Source: Deltaproteobacteria bacterium
GTDB taxonomy: Bacteria > Desulfobacterota > Desulfobacteria > Desulfobacterales > Desulfobacteraceae
Direction: 5' to 3'
Assembly (NCBI GenBank): GCA_019314105.1
Contig: JAFCZY010000156.1
Coordinates: 1 to 5,301, forward strand
DNA: 5,301 nt
Shown: positions 1-5,301 of the stretch, in pieces
Layout: the number at the start of each line of letters is the position of its first letter
Position numbering within the stretch: the first letter of the stretch is position 1
Made by a program: the position numbers and the translations under genes
The notes under the pieces: model-generated
The model's database searches: none
What the model saw: only the letters and a program-made list of their open reading frames with translations
Told to the model about the DNA's origin: nothing

Positions 1-180
1 ATATTTCCAAACTCTAGAAGCTCTTCCTTTGTCCAGACTCGCCCAACCGGGTTATGCGGACTGCAGAGAATTGCCATTTTAGTCCTTGGATCCTTAACCT
101 TTTTTCTAAATCTGCAAAATCCATCTCATAATGATCGCCAATAATCTGCAAAGGATTTTCTAAAATTTGTATGACCATTG
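1..180 (-). pseudogene. Remnant of a PatB/MalY-type PLP-dependent C-S lyase (aminotransferase fold), frameshifted and N-terminally truncated
   Basis: Read on the minus strand, positions 1-99 encode KDPRTKMAILCSPHNPVGRV followed by WTKEELLEFGN. This is the conserved cystathionine beta-lyase/PatB/MalY block around the SPHNPVGRVW motif. Just upstream, about 164-106 encodes ILENPLQIIGDHYEMDFADL, the segment that normally precedes that block, but in another frame. The two join if one A is added to the A6 run (plus-strand T run, 100-105). A second one-base correction near 167 would bring in an upstream NGHT. The downstream frame meets a TGA at 126-128, and the upstream frame meets a TAG soon after the shift, so neither gives a working protein. 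A full PatB/MalY is about 390 residues, and this block lies near residues 130-180 of it. The preceding N-terminal third is missing, because the divergent reductase gene starts at 247. The rest continues beyond the left edge. The family cleaves C-S bonds of cystathionine or cysteine; this copy is probably inactive. Confidence 0.72.
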
Positions 181-234
181 CAACCCACAGGTTTTTTTGG
201 TATTGATAATATTAATTTAATTCTTTGAAAATTC

Positions 235-240
235 GAGGAG
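235..240 (+). promoter_or_regulatory. Ribosome binding site of the flavodoxin-fold oxidoreductase
   Basis: GAGGAG lies six bases before the ATG at 247. This supports that start over the internal ATG at 271, which has only a weaker AAGGTG at short distance. The upstream stretch 190-232 is AT-rich and could hold the promoter, but no convincing -35/-10 pair stands out. Confidence 0.75.
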
Positions 241-246
241 CCCTTA

Positions 247-831
247 ATGCAAAATCATAAAAGGTGTTTTATGGTTCTTGGCATAAACGGCAGTCCGCGC
301 CATAAAGTGAATTCTCAGCATCTCATGTCTTGTTTCATGGAAGAAATGAAAGCCAGAGGATATGACACCCAGGTGTTGACTGCTGTTAAACTCAAGATCA
401 ATCCCTGTATAGGATGCGGCAATTGTGAAACAAAAGGGGTGTGTATTTTTGAAGATGAGTTTACCCATATTTTTCTCCCGGAAATGATAAAGGCCGATAT
501 TGTCGTCATCAGCTCTCCGGTCTATTTTTATGCCTTTCCGGCAGCGCTTAAGGCCTTGATTGACCGGATTCAGGTGCTGTGGTCCCGAAAATACAGGCTG
601 AAAATGGATGAATTTAAGGGGCGTAATCGCAAGGGAGTACTTCTGGCATCAGGTGCCACCCGTGGAAAAGATCTTTTTGACGGTTTGAAGCTGACAGCCA
701 GGTACTTTTTTGATGCAGCAGATATTAAATACGAAACATCGCTCTGCTACCGGGGGATGGATGAAAAGGGTGAGATGAAAAAGCATCTCACCCTTTCTGA
801 AGATATCAGGGATCTGGCTCAAAAGCTTTAA
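247..831 (+). CDS. NADPH-dependent FMN reductase / iron-sulfur flavoprotein-like oxidoreductase (flavodoxin fold)
   Basis: This 194-residue cytoplasmic protein has no signal peptide or membrane segment. Residues 10-18 (VLGINGSPR) are the first beta strand and FMN phosphate-binding loop of the NADPH-dependent FMN reductase family. Residues 84-107 carry the second flavin loop, with SSPVYFYAFPAALKALIDR at 89-107. Between them, Cys54, Cys57, Cys60 and Cys66 form C-x2-C-x2-C-x5-C. In iron-sulfur flavoproteins this compact motif binds a [4Fe-4S] cluster next to FMN; in other relatives similar cysteines occur without a proven cluster. The likely role is electron transfer or reduction of quinones, aromatic or metal substrates in an anaerobe; the substrate cannot be told. 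The start at 247 is chosen for its GAGGAG site. The length fits the family. It stands alone on its strand, converges with pckG, and follows a pseudogene on the opposite strand. The family call is firm; cluster binding is inference. Confidence 0.9.
   Translation: MQNHKRCFMVLGINGSPRHKVNSQHLMSCFMEEMKARGYDTQVLTAVKLKINPCIGCGNCETKGVCIFEDEFTHIFLPEMIKADIVVISSPVYFYAFPAALKALIDRIQVLWSRKYRLKMDEFKGRNRKGVLLASGATRGKDLFDGLKLTARYFFDAADIKYETSLCYRGMDEKGEMKKHLTLSEDIRDLAQKL
765..796. repeat. Perfect 13-bp inverted repeat (hairpin) inside the 3' end of the reductase gene
   Basis: The arm AAAGGGTGAGATG (765-777) is matched exactly by CATCTCACCCTTT (784-796) across a six-base loop AAAAAG. It lies within the codons for about residues 173-184. 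On neither strand is it followed by a long T run outside the stem, so it is not a textbook intrinsic terminator. It could still fold in the mRNA and protect or attenuate the 3' end, or it could act on read-through RNA from pckG, whose stop lies about 110 bases away on the other strand. Confidence 0.8.
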
Positions 832-904
832 TCTTTTTTCCAGGCGTCCACCCCATATTTTTTGTTTGAATTGAGTTTCGGCGCAGTGAGTAAGCCTTTA
901 TCCG
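832..904. other. Convergent spacer between the reductase gene and pckG
   Basis: This 73-bp spacer has T-rich stretches (834-839 and 868-874 on the plus strand) but no clear GC-rich stem ahead of them, so no confident terminator can be called. The minus strand stays open through it in a frame -1 to pckG, as far as the TAA at 828-830. Confidence 0.5.
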
Positions 905-2872
905 CTATGCCATAAATACATCCGGTAAAATAATGCTGCCGTGGGTATCCTTTAGTGCTGACAGTTCCTTTTTCTGTTCGGCCAGGATATCAAACAGGGT
1001 CTGGGGGATTGCCTCTTCTTTGGCATAGGCTTTCTGCTGGAGTTCAATCCGTTTGATAATATGATCCATATACAGGGAAAATTGTTTTGTATACAGCTCT
1101 TTTGAGTAATCCTTATCAATAATTTGTTTAAATAATGATTTCAGATCATTATATTTGGGAAGGTTGCCTATGGGTGTTGAGATATAGTCAATTTCATTGT
1201 GGGCATATCGTTCAAGCCAGGAAAGCCATACTTTGACATCTCTTTTTTCACCGATAAGCTTGGATGAATTTCCACCGCGGGCTTCGTCCGTTACAAAATA
1301 ATTAAGACCTGCCATCACCGGTTTGTATTCTTCTTTTATTTTATTGTTTCCAAAGAATTTGAACTGGGCATCCATATAATCTCCCAAAGCGCCCGGGATA
1401 AACGGGGCATTGGCCCAGGGGGCTCTTTTAACACCGCTTGCCCCCACTTCTGTTGCTGTGGCGGCTGAAACAATACAGGCCCCGATAACAACTCCGGCAT
1501 CGGAATTTTTGGCTACCCAGACCGGGGGCATGGTGTCGGCATCCCTTCCGGAGTAAGTAAAGACTCTTGTCAGAGCACCGTCAGGGTTTTCAGCTTCCGG
1601 AGAGTAATTATCAAGGGATTCGGATTTTAAAGTACAGCGGGAATTGGGATGGGACAAAGGAACGGGTTTGCCGTTCTCATCAGTTTTGCCTTCATACCAG
1701 TCTCCCTGAAAATTAACGCCTTTTTTGGGGTGGGTTTCATTATTCCCTATCCAATGGGGAACTTTTTTCTCATCAATAAGGACATTGGACCAGATCACTT
1801 CGTATCCAGACTGCCTTAAGACTTTCATCAGCATGGGGTCCCCTTCCAGATTGACATCTTCAACAATGCCGAAAATGCCGGATTCCGGGTTAATGGATCG
1901 GATACTGCCGTCCTCGGCAATCCACATCTGGGCCAAATCATCACCGATAAAGACATTTCCCGCCATGGCTGTGGTTGTTTTTCCGCATCCGCTGGGAGCA
2001 GCGCCTGCAAGCCAGGTCACACGGTTATTGGGGCCGTGAACGCCAGTGATAAACATATGCTCTGACAATTCGTTGCCCAGGTTTTCATACACCGCCTTAT
2101 CCACGGCAAATCGGTGATTTCCTTTCTTCAGCAGCAGGGTGTTGCCAGCATAGGTACATTTCCAGCTATAGGTTGTCTTAAATTTTCGATCCATGAAAAC
2201 CCTTGCATCAGGCAAGTCTTCTGTCCGGTTCAGGCCTTCGCTGTGAACATTTGTAAAGAAATGCCCCCGGGCTTCTACTTCTTTGTCAAAGTCAGCATAG
2301 GCATTGCGATAGAGCAGTTCTGCGCTATGGGAAACATAGGTGGAGCTTGTAATCTCCAAAGCCGGATTTGATACGGGAGAGCCGACAGGACCCCTCATAT
2401 AAAATCCAACGATCATGGTCATATCTTTCATGATATCCGTCATATTGGATCTGACTTCTTCGAGAGCGGTCGGTCTGTCCATCCGGTTGGCAAGAGAACT
2501 GACCTGATCTTCCGGATTGGCAATATAATAGGTTCTGTCAACAATTCTGCCCTGTTCACCGGCCAGGTCATAATGAATGGTGTGCCCTTCCATGGCAAGA
2601 GCGCTTTCTTCTCCTTTTTCAAGGGCAAGATTTTTGATAAATTCCCTGTCTTCGGGTAATCCCGTATTGACAAAAACAGAAGAAGGATTGCAGAGAACAA
2701 TTGAATCGGCAATTCTTTTTAAGACGTCAGGGTGTTTGATTTTTAATATCCGGGTCAATTGCTCATCATCCATATATTGTTTAAATACGGCTTTGGCGCT
2801 CTCTTCGGAACCCACTTTTCCCAGTTCATTAATAATATCTATATCATTACCGGTTTTAAGCATTTTAATCAT
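905..2872 (-). CDS. pckG: Phosphoenolpyruvate carboxykinase (GTP)
   Basis: This cytoplasmic enzyme converts oxaloacetate plus GTP to PEP, CO2 and GDP, for gluconeogenesis or, in reverse, anaplerosis. Residues are counted from the ATG at 2872 (655 aa). The key parts of the GTP family are present: MRGPVGSP substrate loop (159-166, Arg160); YAGNTLLLKK with metal-site lysines (249-250); SEHM with metal-binding His272; P-loop APSGCGKT (292-299) with reactive Cys296 and Lys298; GDD metal site (Asp311, Asp312); HPNSR (407-412); GRDADTMPPVWVA, then the mobile lid around SAATATEVG (469-477). The ATP-type signature is absent. It is slightly longer than the usual 590-620 residues, mainly through about 30 extra N-terminal residues and a short tail after the SALK helix. 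The frame also stays open to a TTG at 2881, but the only Shine-Dalgarno-like GGAG overlaps that TTG and better serves the ATG at 2872 or 2863. It is monocistronic here, divergent from the PHP cluster. Identity is very secure; the exact start is not. Confidence 0.97.
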   Translation of the reverse strand: MIKMLKTGNDIDIINELGKVGSEESAKAVFKQYMDDEQLTRILKIKHPDVLKRIADSIVLCNPSSVFVNTGLPEDREFIKNLALEKGEESALAMEGHTIHYDLAGEQGRIVDRTYYIANPEDQVSSLANRMDRPTALEEVRSNMTDIMKDMTMIVGFYMRGPVGSPVSNPALEITSSTYVSHSAELLYRNAYADFDKEVEARGHFFTNVHSEGLNRTEDLPDARVFMDRKFKTTYSWKCTYAGNTLLLKKGNHRFAVDKAVYENLGNELSEHMFITGVHGPNNRVTWLAGAAPSGCGKTTTAMAGNVFIGDDLAQMWIAEDGSIRSINPESGIFGIVEDVNLEGDPMLMKVLRQSGYEVIWSNVLIDEKKVPHWIGNNETHPKKGVNFQGDWYEGKTDENGKPVPLSHPNSRCTLKSESLDNYSPEAENPDGALTRVFTYSGRDADTMPPVWVAKNSDAGVVIGACIVSAATATEVGASGVKRAPWANAPFIPGALGDYMDAQFKFFGNNKIKEEYKPVMAGLNYFVTDEARGGNSSKLIGEKRDVKVWLSWLERYAHNEIDYISTPIGNLPKYNDLKSLFKQIIDKDYSKELYTKQFSLYMDHIIKRIELQQKAYAKEEAIPQTLFDILAEQKKELSALKDTHGSIILPDVFMA

Positions 2873-2875
2873 CGT

Positions 2876-2879
2876 CTCC
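2876..2879 (-). promoter_or_regulatory. Probable ribosome binding site deciding the pckG start
   Basis: On the minus strand GGAG sits three bases before the ATG at 2872-2870 and twelve before the ATG at 2863-2861. It overlaps the alternative TTG at 2881-2879 and so cannot serve it. No other purine-rich site is seen immediately upstream of that TTG. The spacing to either ATG is not ideal, so the choice of 2872 is tentative. Confidence 0.45.
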
Positions 2880-2967
2880 AAATTAATGTTATTAAAAGGA
2901 TTTTCTCTTTTCTACCATTAAATTTATAAAAAACAAATAATATTATTATTATTCAAAAAAACTTAGA

Positions 2968-2994
2968 TTGTGTTTTTATGATAACCAGTATAAA
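2968..2994 (+). promoter_or_regulatory. Possible promoter of the PHP / NimA-like / DUF3786 cluster
   Basis: TTGTGT (2968-2973) and TATAAA (2989-2994) resemble sigma-70 -35 and -10 boxes with a short 15-bp spacer. Transcription would begin near 3000, about 40 bases before the chosen start codon at 3044. This is only a pattern match, in an AT-rich region where chance matches are common. Confidence 0.3.
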
Positions 2995-3033
2995 AACAGC
3001 TACATGGCGAATCAAATGCAGAGCGATTGAATT

Positions 3034-3038
3034 GAGGA
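3034..3038 (+). promoter_or_regulatory. Ribosome binding site deciding the PHP gene start
   Basis: GAGGA lies five bases before the ATG at 3044. The same frame is open to an ATG at 2978, but that one has only T-rich sequence ahead of it. The 22 extra residues it would add are basic and precede the family's normal start, so 3044 is preferred. Confidence 0.75.
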
Positions 3039-3043
3039 AACAG

Positions 3044-3952
3044 ATGAATCAAAAAATATTTGCGGATTTACACAATCATACCACCGCATCTGATGGCGAT
3101 TTTACCCCTGATCAAATGGTTGAACAGGCAAAATCCCTTGGAATAAAGGCTATCGGGATCACAGATCATGATACGCTGGCGGGATTGAAAAATGCAGTGA
3201 CAGCAGGAAAAAAATATAATATTGAGGTCATTTGCGGTGTTGAAGTTTCCATCCGGTTTAAGCGATCATATTTTACAGGGACATTGCATCTTTTGTGTTA
3301 TTTTTTGAAGAACAGGCTTTGGGATGATCAATTTATAAACCAATTTAAAACGATTTTGGCACAGGGCAGGGGAGAAAAACTGGTAAGGGCAAGAGTCAAT
3401 GAAATTAATAAAATTTTTGGCCCGAACGGGAATAAGCCTTTGTTAAAAAGAAAGTTAAAATTTGAAGATATTGCCGCATTAAGTGATACTGCCACAAGAC
3501 GTCACTTTGCCATTGTATTGAAGGAAGATTTTGGAATCACCGATGCCGATACCATGAATTTAATTATCGGAAATGACAGTCCGGCTTACCTGCCTTCAGG
3601 AATTAAATTAGAAACCGTGGCTGAGTTTGTTCGGGGAAATAAGATGGTTACCGTCCTGGCCCACCCGGCAGCCGGTTCTTTCCCGGGTAAAGGGCATTAT
3701 AAAGAAGTGTTGCCCGATCTTGAGATTGTTGAACAAATTTTTCCGGAATTTATTGAGGCCGGTATTCAAGGACTGGAAGTCTATTATCCCGGCCATACGA
3801 AAGAGCACCAGGATTTGATGGCATCTTGGGCTAAAAAATATCATCTTTTAATCACCGGCGGGTCAGATTGCCATGATGGAACAGAGCGCCCTTTGGGTGT
3901 GAGAGGGATATCAGAATCAGACTATATATTATTTAAGGACGCATTGGTATGA
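3044..3952 (+). CDS. PHP-domain metal-dependent phosphoesterase (TrpH/YciV-like)
   Basis: This 302-residue soluble protein has the full set of PHP metal ligands. Near the start are His10 and His12 in DLHNH and Asp17 in TASDG. Next come Asp41-His42-Asp43 in GITDHDT, Glu67 in CGVEVS and His82. Further on are His154 in RRHF, His207 in VLAHP, and Asp275 and His277 in GGSDCHD. This layout matches the TrpH/YciV group, whose characterised members are 5'-3' exoribonucleases or phosphatases acting on 3',5'-nucleotide bisphosphates. The region between the Glu and the second half (about 85-185) is the usual helical insertion seen in that group. All ligands are intact, so it should be an active hydrolase, but its substrate cannot be assigned from sequence. 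It is the first gene of a tight plus-strand cluster, and its TGA overlaps the next start as ATGA, suggesting translational coupling. The start at 3044 is set by a good GAGGA site. Confidence 0.92.
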   Translation: MNQKIFADLHNHTTASDGDFTPDQMVEQAKSLGIKAIGITDHDTLAGLKNAVTAGKKYNIEVICGVEVSIRFKRSYFTGTLHLLCYFLKNRLWDDQFINQFKTILAQGRGEKLVRARVNEINKIFGPNGNKPLLKRKLKFEDIAALSDTATRRHFAIVLKEDFGITDADTMNLIIGNDSPAYLPSGIKLETVAEFVRGNKMVTVLAHPAAGSFPGKGHYKEVLPDLEIVEQIFPEFIEAGIQGLEVYYPGHTKEHQDLMASWAKKYHLLITGGSDCHDGTERPLGVRGISESDYILFKDALV

Positions 3953-4401
3953 GAAGAAAAGAAAAAGAAATCACAGATTTAAAAGAGATTGAAAAAATTT
4001 TACAGGAAAGCACTGTCTGTCGTCTGGCAATGGTGGATGAAGATAAACCCTATATGGTTCCCTTGAATTTTGGATACCGGGATGGTTATCTTTTTTTTCA
4101 TAGTGCAAAGGAGGGGCGAAAGATTGATGTGATTCAAAAAAATCCCAATGTCTGTTTTGAGGTGGATCAACTTATCAAGTTTAAAAAGGCAAAGACAGCC
4201 TGTGACTGGGGAGTTGAATATAACAGTGTGATCGGATCAGGCAGAGCCCAGCTGCTGGATAAGTTAGATGAAAAAATAGTGGCGTTAAATGTGATTATGT
4301 CGCATTATTCAGACAGGACATTTGACTATCCGGATGAGGCCCTTGAAAAAACACTTGTCATAAAAGTGCAGATTGAGCGTATGACCGGGAAGCAATCTTA
4401 A
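3949..4401 (+). CDS. Pyridoxamine 5'-phosphate oxidase family protein, NimA-like flavoprotein
   Basis: This 150-residue cytoplasmic protein has the split-barrel FMN-binding fold. The N-terminal helix (ITDLKEIEKILQES) leads into VCRLAMVDEDKPYMVPLNFGY (23-43), then YLFFHSAKEGRKIDVI (47-62) with His51 and the ID-x-I helix start. NPNVCFEVD follows at 65-73 and VIGSGRAQLL at 94-103. These blocks are typical of the NimA/5-nitroimidazole-resistance-like branch of the PNPOx superfamily. True PdxH proteins are longer and carry other motifs. Members bind FMN or related flavins or haem, and some reduce nitroaromatics; most, like this one, have no proven substrate, and drug resistance should not be assumed. 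Length is normal for the branch. Its ATG overlaps the upstream TGA by four bases, and the DUF3786 gene follows after nine bases, so it is the middle gene of an operon. Confidence 0.88.
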   Translation: MRRKEKEITDLKEIEKILQESTVCRLAMVDEDKPYMVPLNFGYRDGYLFFHSAKEGRKIDVIQKNPNVCFEVDQLIKFKKAKTACDWGVEYNSVIGSGRAQLLDKLDEKIVALNVIMSHYSDRTFDYPDEALEKTLVIKVQIERMTGKQS

Positions 4402-4410
4402 GGGGATGGG

Positions 4411-5004
4411 ATGAGTAATCAGATAGATAAAATTAATTTTTTAAACCTTAAATCCTGTGATCCTGAAGAGGTGGTTTCAAGAACCGGCTGCCGATTTGAT
4501 AAAATCGGGGAGCAATATTTTGTAACTATATGGGGCCACAAGTATTGTGTGGATTTAAAAAATCATGAAGTCCGGTCCGAAGAATCAGGTTTGAAAACCT
4601 ATCAGGAGTATTTGCATTTATTTATTTTATATTACCTGATGAAATCAAAAAATATTCCTCCGTCAGGAGAATGGGTGTCTGAAAAGGATATCCCTGGAGG
4701 GGCTGCGTTTTTCAGAGGCCCGCATACCATTCCAACGGATTGGATTACAGGCTGGTTTGGAGATAATATAGATTTTTTTAAAACAGAAAGTGAAAAATCA
4801 GGCGGAATCCCCATTGAACTGGCAGATGCCGCCTTTTTATTTCGAATTACACCGACGCTCCCGGTGGCTGTATTGTACTGGCAGGGCGATGAGGATTTTC
4901 CAAGTGAAGCAAAGTTGCTCTTTGACAGGACAATAGAACAGCATCTGCCGTTGGATATTATCTATGCCCTTGCCGTGGAGATTTGCCATACACTTGGGAA
5001 ATAG
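4411..5004 (+). CDS. DUF3786 domain-containing protein of unknown function
   Basis: This 197-residue protein has no signal peptide, no clear membrane segment and no known catalytic motif. It resembles DUF3786 proteins, known mainly from anaerobic bacteria and archaea. The recognisable parts are the TYQEYLHLFILYYLM helix (63-77), GGAAFFRGPHTIPTD (96-110), ELADAAFLFRITPTLPVAVL (136-155), then YWQGDEDFPSEAKLLFDRTI (156-175) and a C-terminal helix. The N-terminal part holds NFL-x-LKSCDPEEVVSRTGC with two cysteines (Cys16, Cys27), without a cluster-like spacing. An AGGGG site lies five bases before the ATG, and the gap to the preceding NimA-like gene is only nine bases, so it is very likely the last gene of that operon. 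Its TAG ends one base before the stop of the convergent downstream gene. The family name rests on remembered motifs rather than a search; the molecular function is unknown. Confidence 0.75.
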   Translation: MSNQIDKINFLNLKSCDPEEVVSRTGCRFDKIGEQYFVTIWGHKYCVDLKNHEVRSEESGLKTYQEYLHLFILYYLMKSKNIPPSGEWVSEKDIPGGAAFFRGPHTIPTDWITGWFGDNIDFFKTESEKSGGIPIELADAAFLFRITPTLPVAVLYWQGDEDFPSEAKLLFDRTIEQHLPLDIIYALAVEICHTLGK

Positions 5005-5301
5005 TTATTTAAAAGAACCCAGCAAAGATGTCATCTCATTCTGAACATCTGCTTCTTTAAAACAAAATTGCATATCAACAAAGGGCGTTCTGAATTTTAT
5101 AATTTCATCCTTGATAACGGATTTATGTTGAATCAGATCTGATATTAACGTTGCAAGGGTTTGAAAATCTTTTTCCTTCATCCCAAACCGCGTCATTTCA
5201 GATACGCCCATCCGAAGCGCTCCGGATGCGGTAAACCCTTCTTCAACAGGGGTTGCCTGGTAGTTGACAATAATATTATTTTCTTCAAGGGCTTTGGCTA
5301 T
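5005..5301 (-). CDS. Serine hydroxymethyltransferase-like PLP enzyme, C-terminal part (runs off the right edge)
   Basis: The minus-strand frame is open from the right edge to a TAA at 5007-5005 and gives the last 98 residues. They start with IAKALEENNIIVNYQATPVE, then FTASGALRMGVSEMTRFGMK. The second block resembles the serine hydroxymethyltransferase motif (S/T)SGxRxGTxxxTxRG, in which the Arg binds the substrate carboxylate. The helix DFQTLATLISDLI follows, as in that family. The tail after it (KFRTPFVDMQFCF, then a helix ending LLGSFK) is unlike the usual short SHMT end. The gene may therefore belong to a divergent SHMT-like branch rather than being the housekeeping glyA; another fold-type I aminotransferase remains possible. 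A methionine at about 5211 could be mistaken for a start, but homology clearly continues upstream of it. The gene converges on the DUF3786 gene with no bases between the two stops. Confidence 0.62.
   Translation of the reverse strand: MAKALEENNIIVNYQATPVEEGFTASGALRMGVSEMTRFGMKEKDFQTLATLISDLIQHKSVIKDEIIKFRTPFVDMQFCFKEADVQNEMTSLLGSFK

Larger units (their letters stand above)
2882..3043. other. AT-rich divergent intergenic region between pckG and the PHP gene
   Basis: This 162-bp spacer must hold the promoters for pckG (leftward) and the PHP cluster (rightward). It is very AT-rich at 2915-2960 and includes the self-complementary AATAATATTATT at 2936-2947, inside an ATT-repeat run. On the minus strand a TATAAA-like element (within 2919-2930) is a possible -10 for pckG, but no good -35 sits at the right distance. 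No riboswitch-like structure or transcribed RNA is recognised. Confidence 0.5.

Noticed and set aside
765..796. Intrinsic terminator at the perfect hairpin
   Set aside because: The stem is strong but no T run follows it on either strand (CTGAAG on plus, and CATCC after a few stem T's on minus). It is reported as an inverted repeat only.
828..831. Coincident stop codons of both strands at TTAA as evidence for a second real gene end
   Set aside because: Any gene ending in TTAA automatically shows a TAA on the other strand, so the coincidence carries little weight.
1725..2039. Plus-strand open frame of 104 codons opposite pckG
   Set aside because: It is antisense to the conserved P-loop and metal-site region of pckG, has no ribosome binding site and resembles no protein family, so it is a shadow.
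2577..2921. Plus-strand open frame of 114 codons opposite the start of pckG and into the spacer
   Set aside because: Most of it mirrors pckG codons, it has no family resemblance, and it would run through the pckG promoter region.
2978..3043. A 22-residue N-terminal extension of the PHP protein from the ATG at 2978
   Set aside because: There is no ribosome binding site before 2978, the residues precede the normal family start, and the ATG at 3044 has a good GAGGA site. The likely -10 box at 2989-2994 would lie inside the extension.
5005..5211. A small complete 68-residue gene starting at the methionine near 5211
   Set aside because: The same frame continues without a stop to the window edge, and the conserved SGALRMGV block spans that methionine, so it is the end of a larger gene.

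Overview
The window looks like a piece of chromosome from an anaerobic bacterium. The best guess is a sulfate-reducing member of the Desulfobacterota (Desulfobacteraceae-like). This is inferred from gene content: a GTP-dependent PEP carboxykinase, an iron-sulfur flavoprotein-like reductase, a NimA-type flavoprotein and a DUF3786-type protein. The moderately AT-rich base composition and very AT-rich spacers also fit. No rRNA, tRNA, phage, IS or CRISPR feature was seen, and no marker proves the species.

Layout from left to right. Positions 1-180 (minus) hold a decayed internal piece of a PatB/MalY-type PLP-dependent C-S lyase. It needs two frame corrections to read through, and its N-terminal third is absent. 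Positions 247-831 (plus) encode a small flavodoxin-fold NAD(P)H oxidoreductase with a compact four-cysteine motif. A perfect 13-bp inverted repeat lies inside the 3' end of that gene. Positions 905-2872 (minus) encode a complete GTP-type PEP carboxykinase (pckG), convergent with the reductase. An AT-rich divergent spacer follows. Then comes a tight three-gene plus-strand cluster: a PHP-domain metal-dependent phosphoesterase (3044-3952), a NimA/pyridoxamine-phosphate-oxidase-like flavoprotein (3949-4401, 4-bp ATGA overlap) and a DUF3786-type protein (4411-5004, 9-bp gap). Positions 5005-5301 (minus) are the C-terminal end of a serine hydroxymethyltransferase-like PLP enzyme that runs off the right edge. 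Its stop codon directly abuts the stop of the DUF3786 gene.

How the genes fit together. pckG supplies the PEP/oxaloacetate interconversion needed for gluconeogenesis or anaplerosis and seems to be its own transcription unit. The PHP, NimA-like and DUF3786 genes are almost certainly cotranscribed and probably translationally coupled, but no shared pathway can be read from the sequence. I found no convincing new multi-gene system. The points most worth a second look are the broken PatB/MalY remnant, the intragenic perfect hairpin, the PHP/NimA/DUF3786 cluster and the unusual tail of the SHMT-like enzyme.
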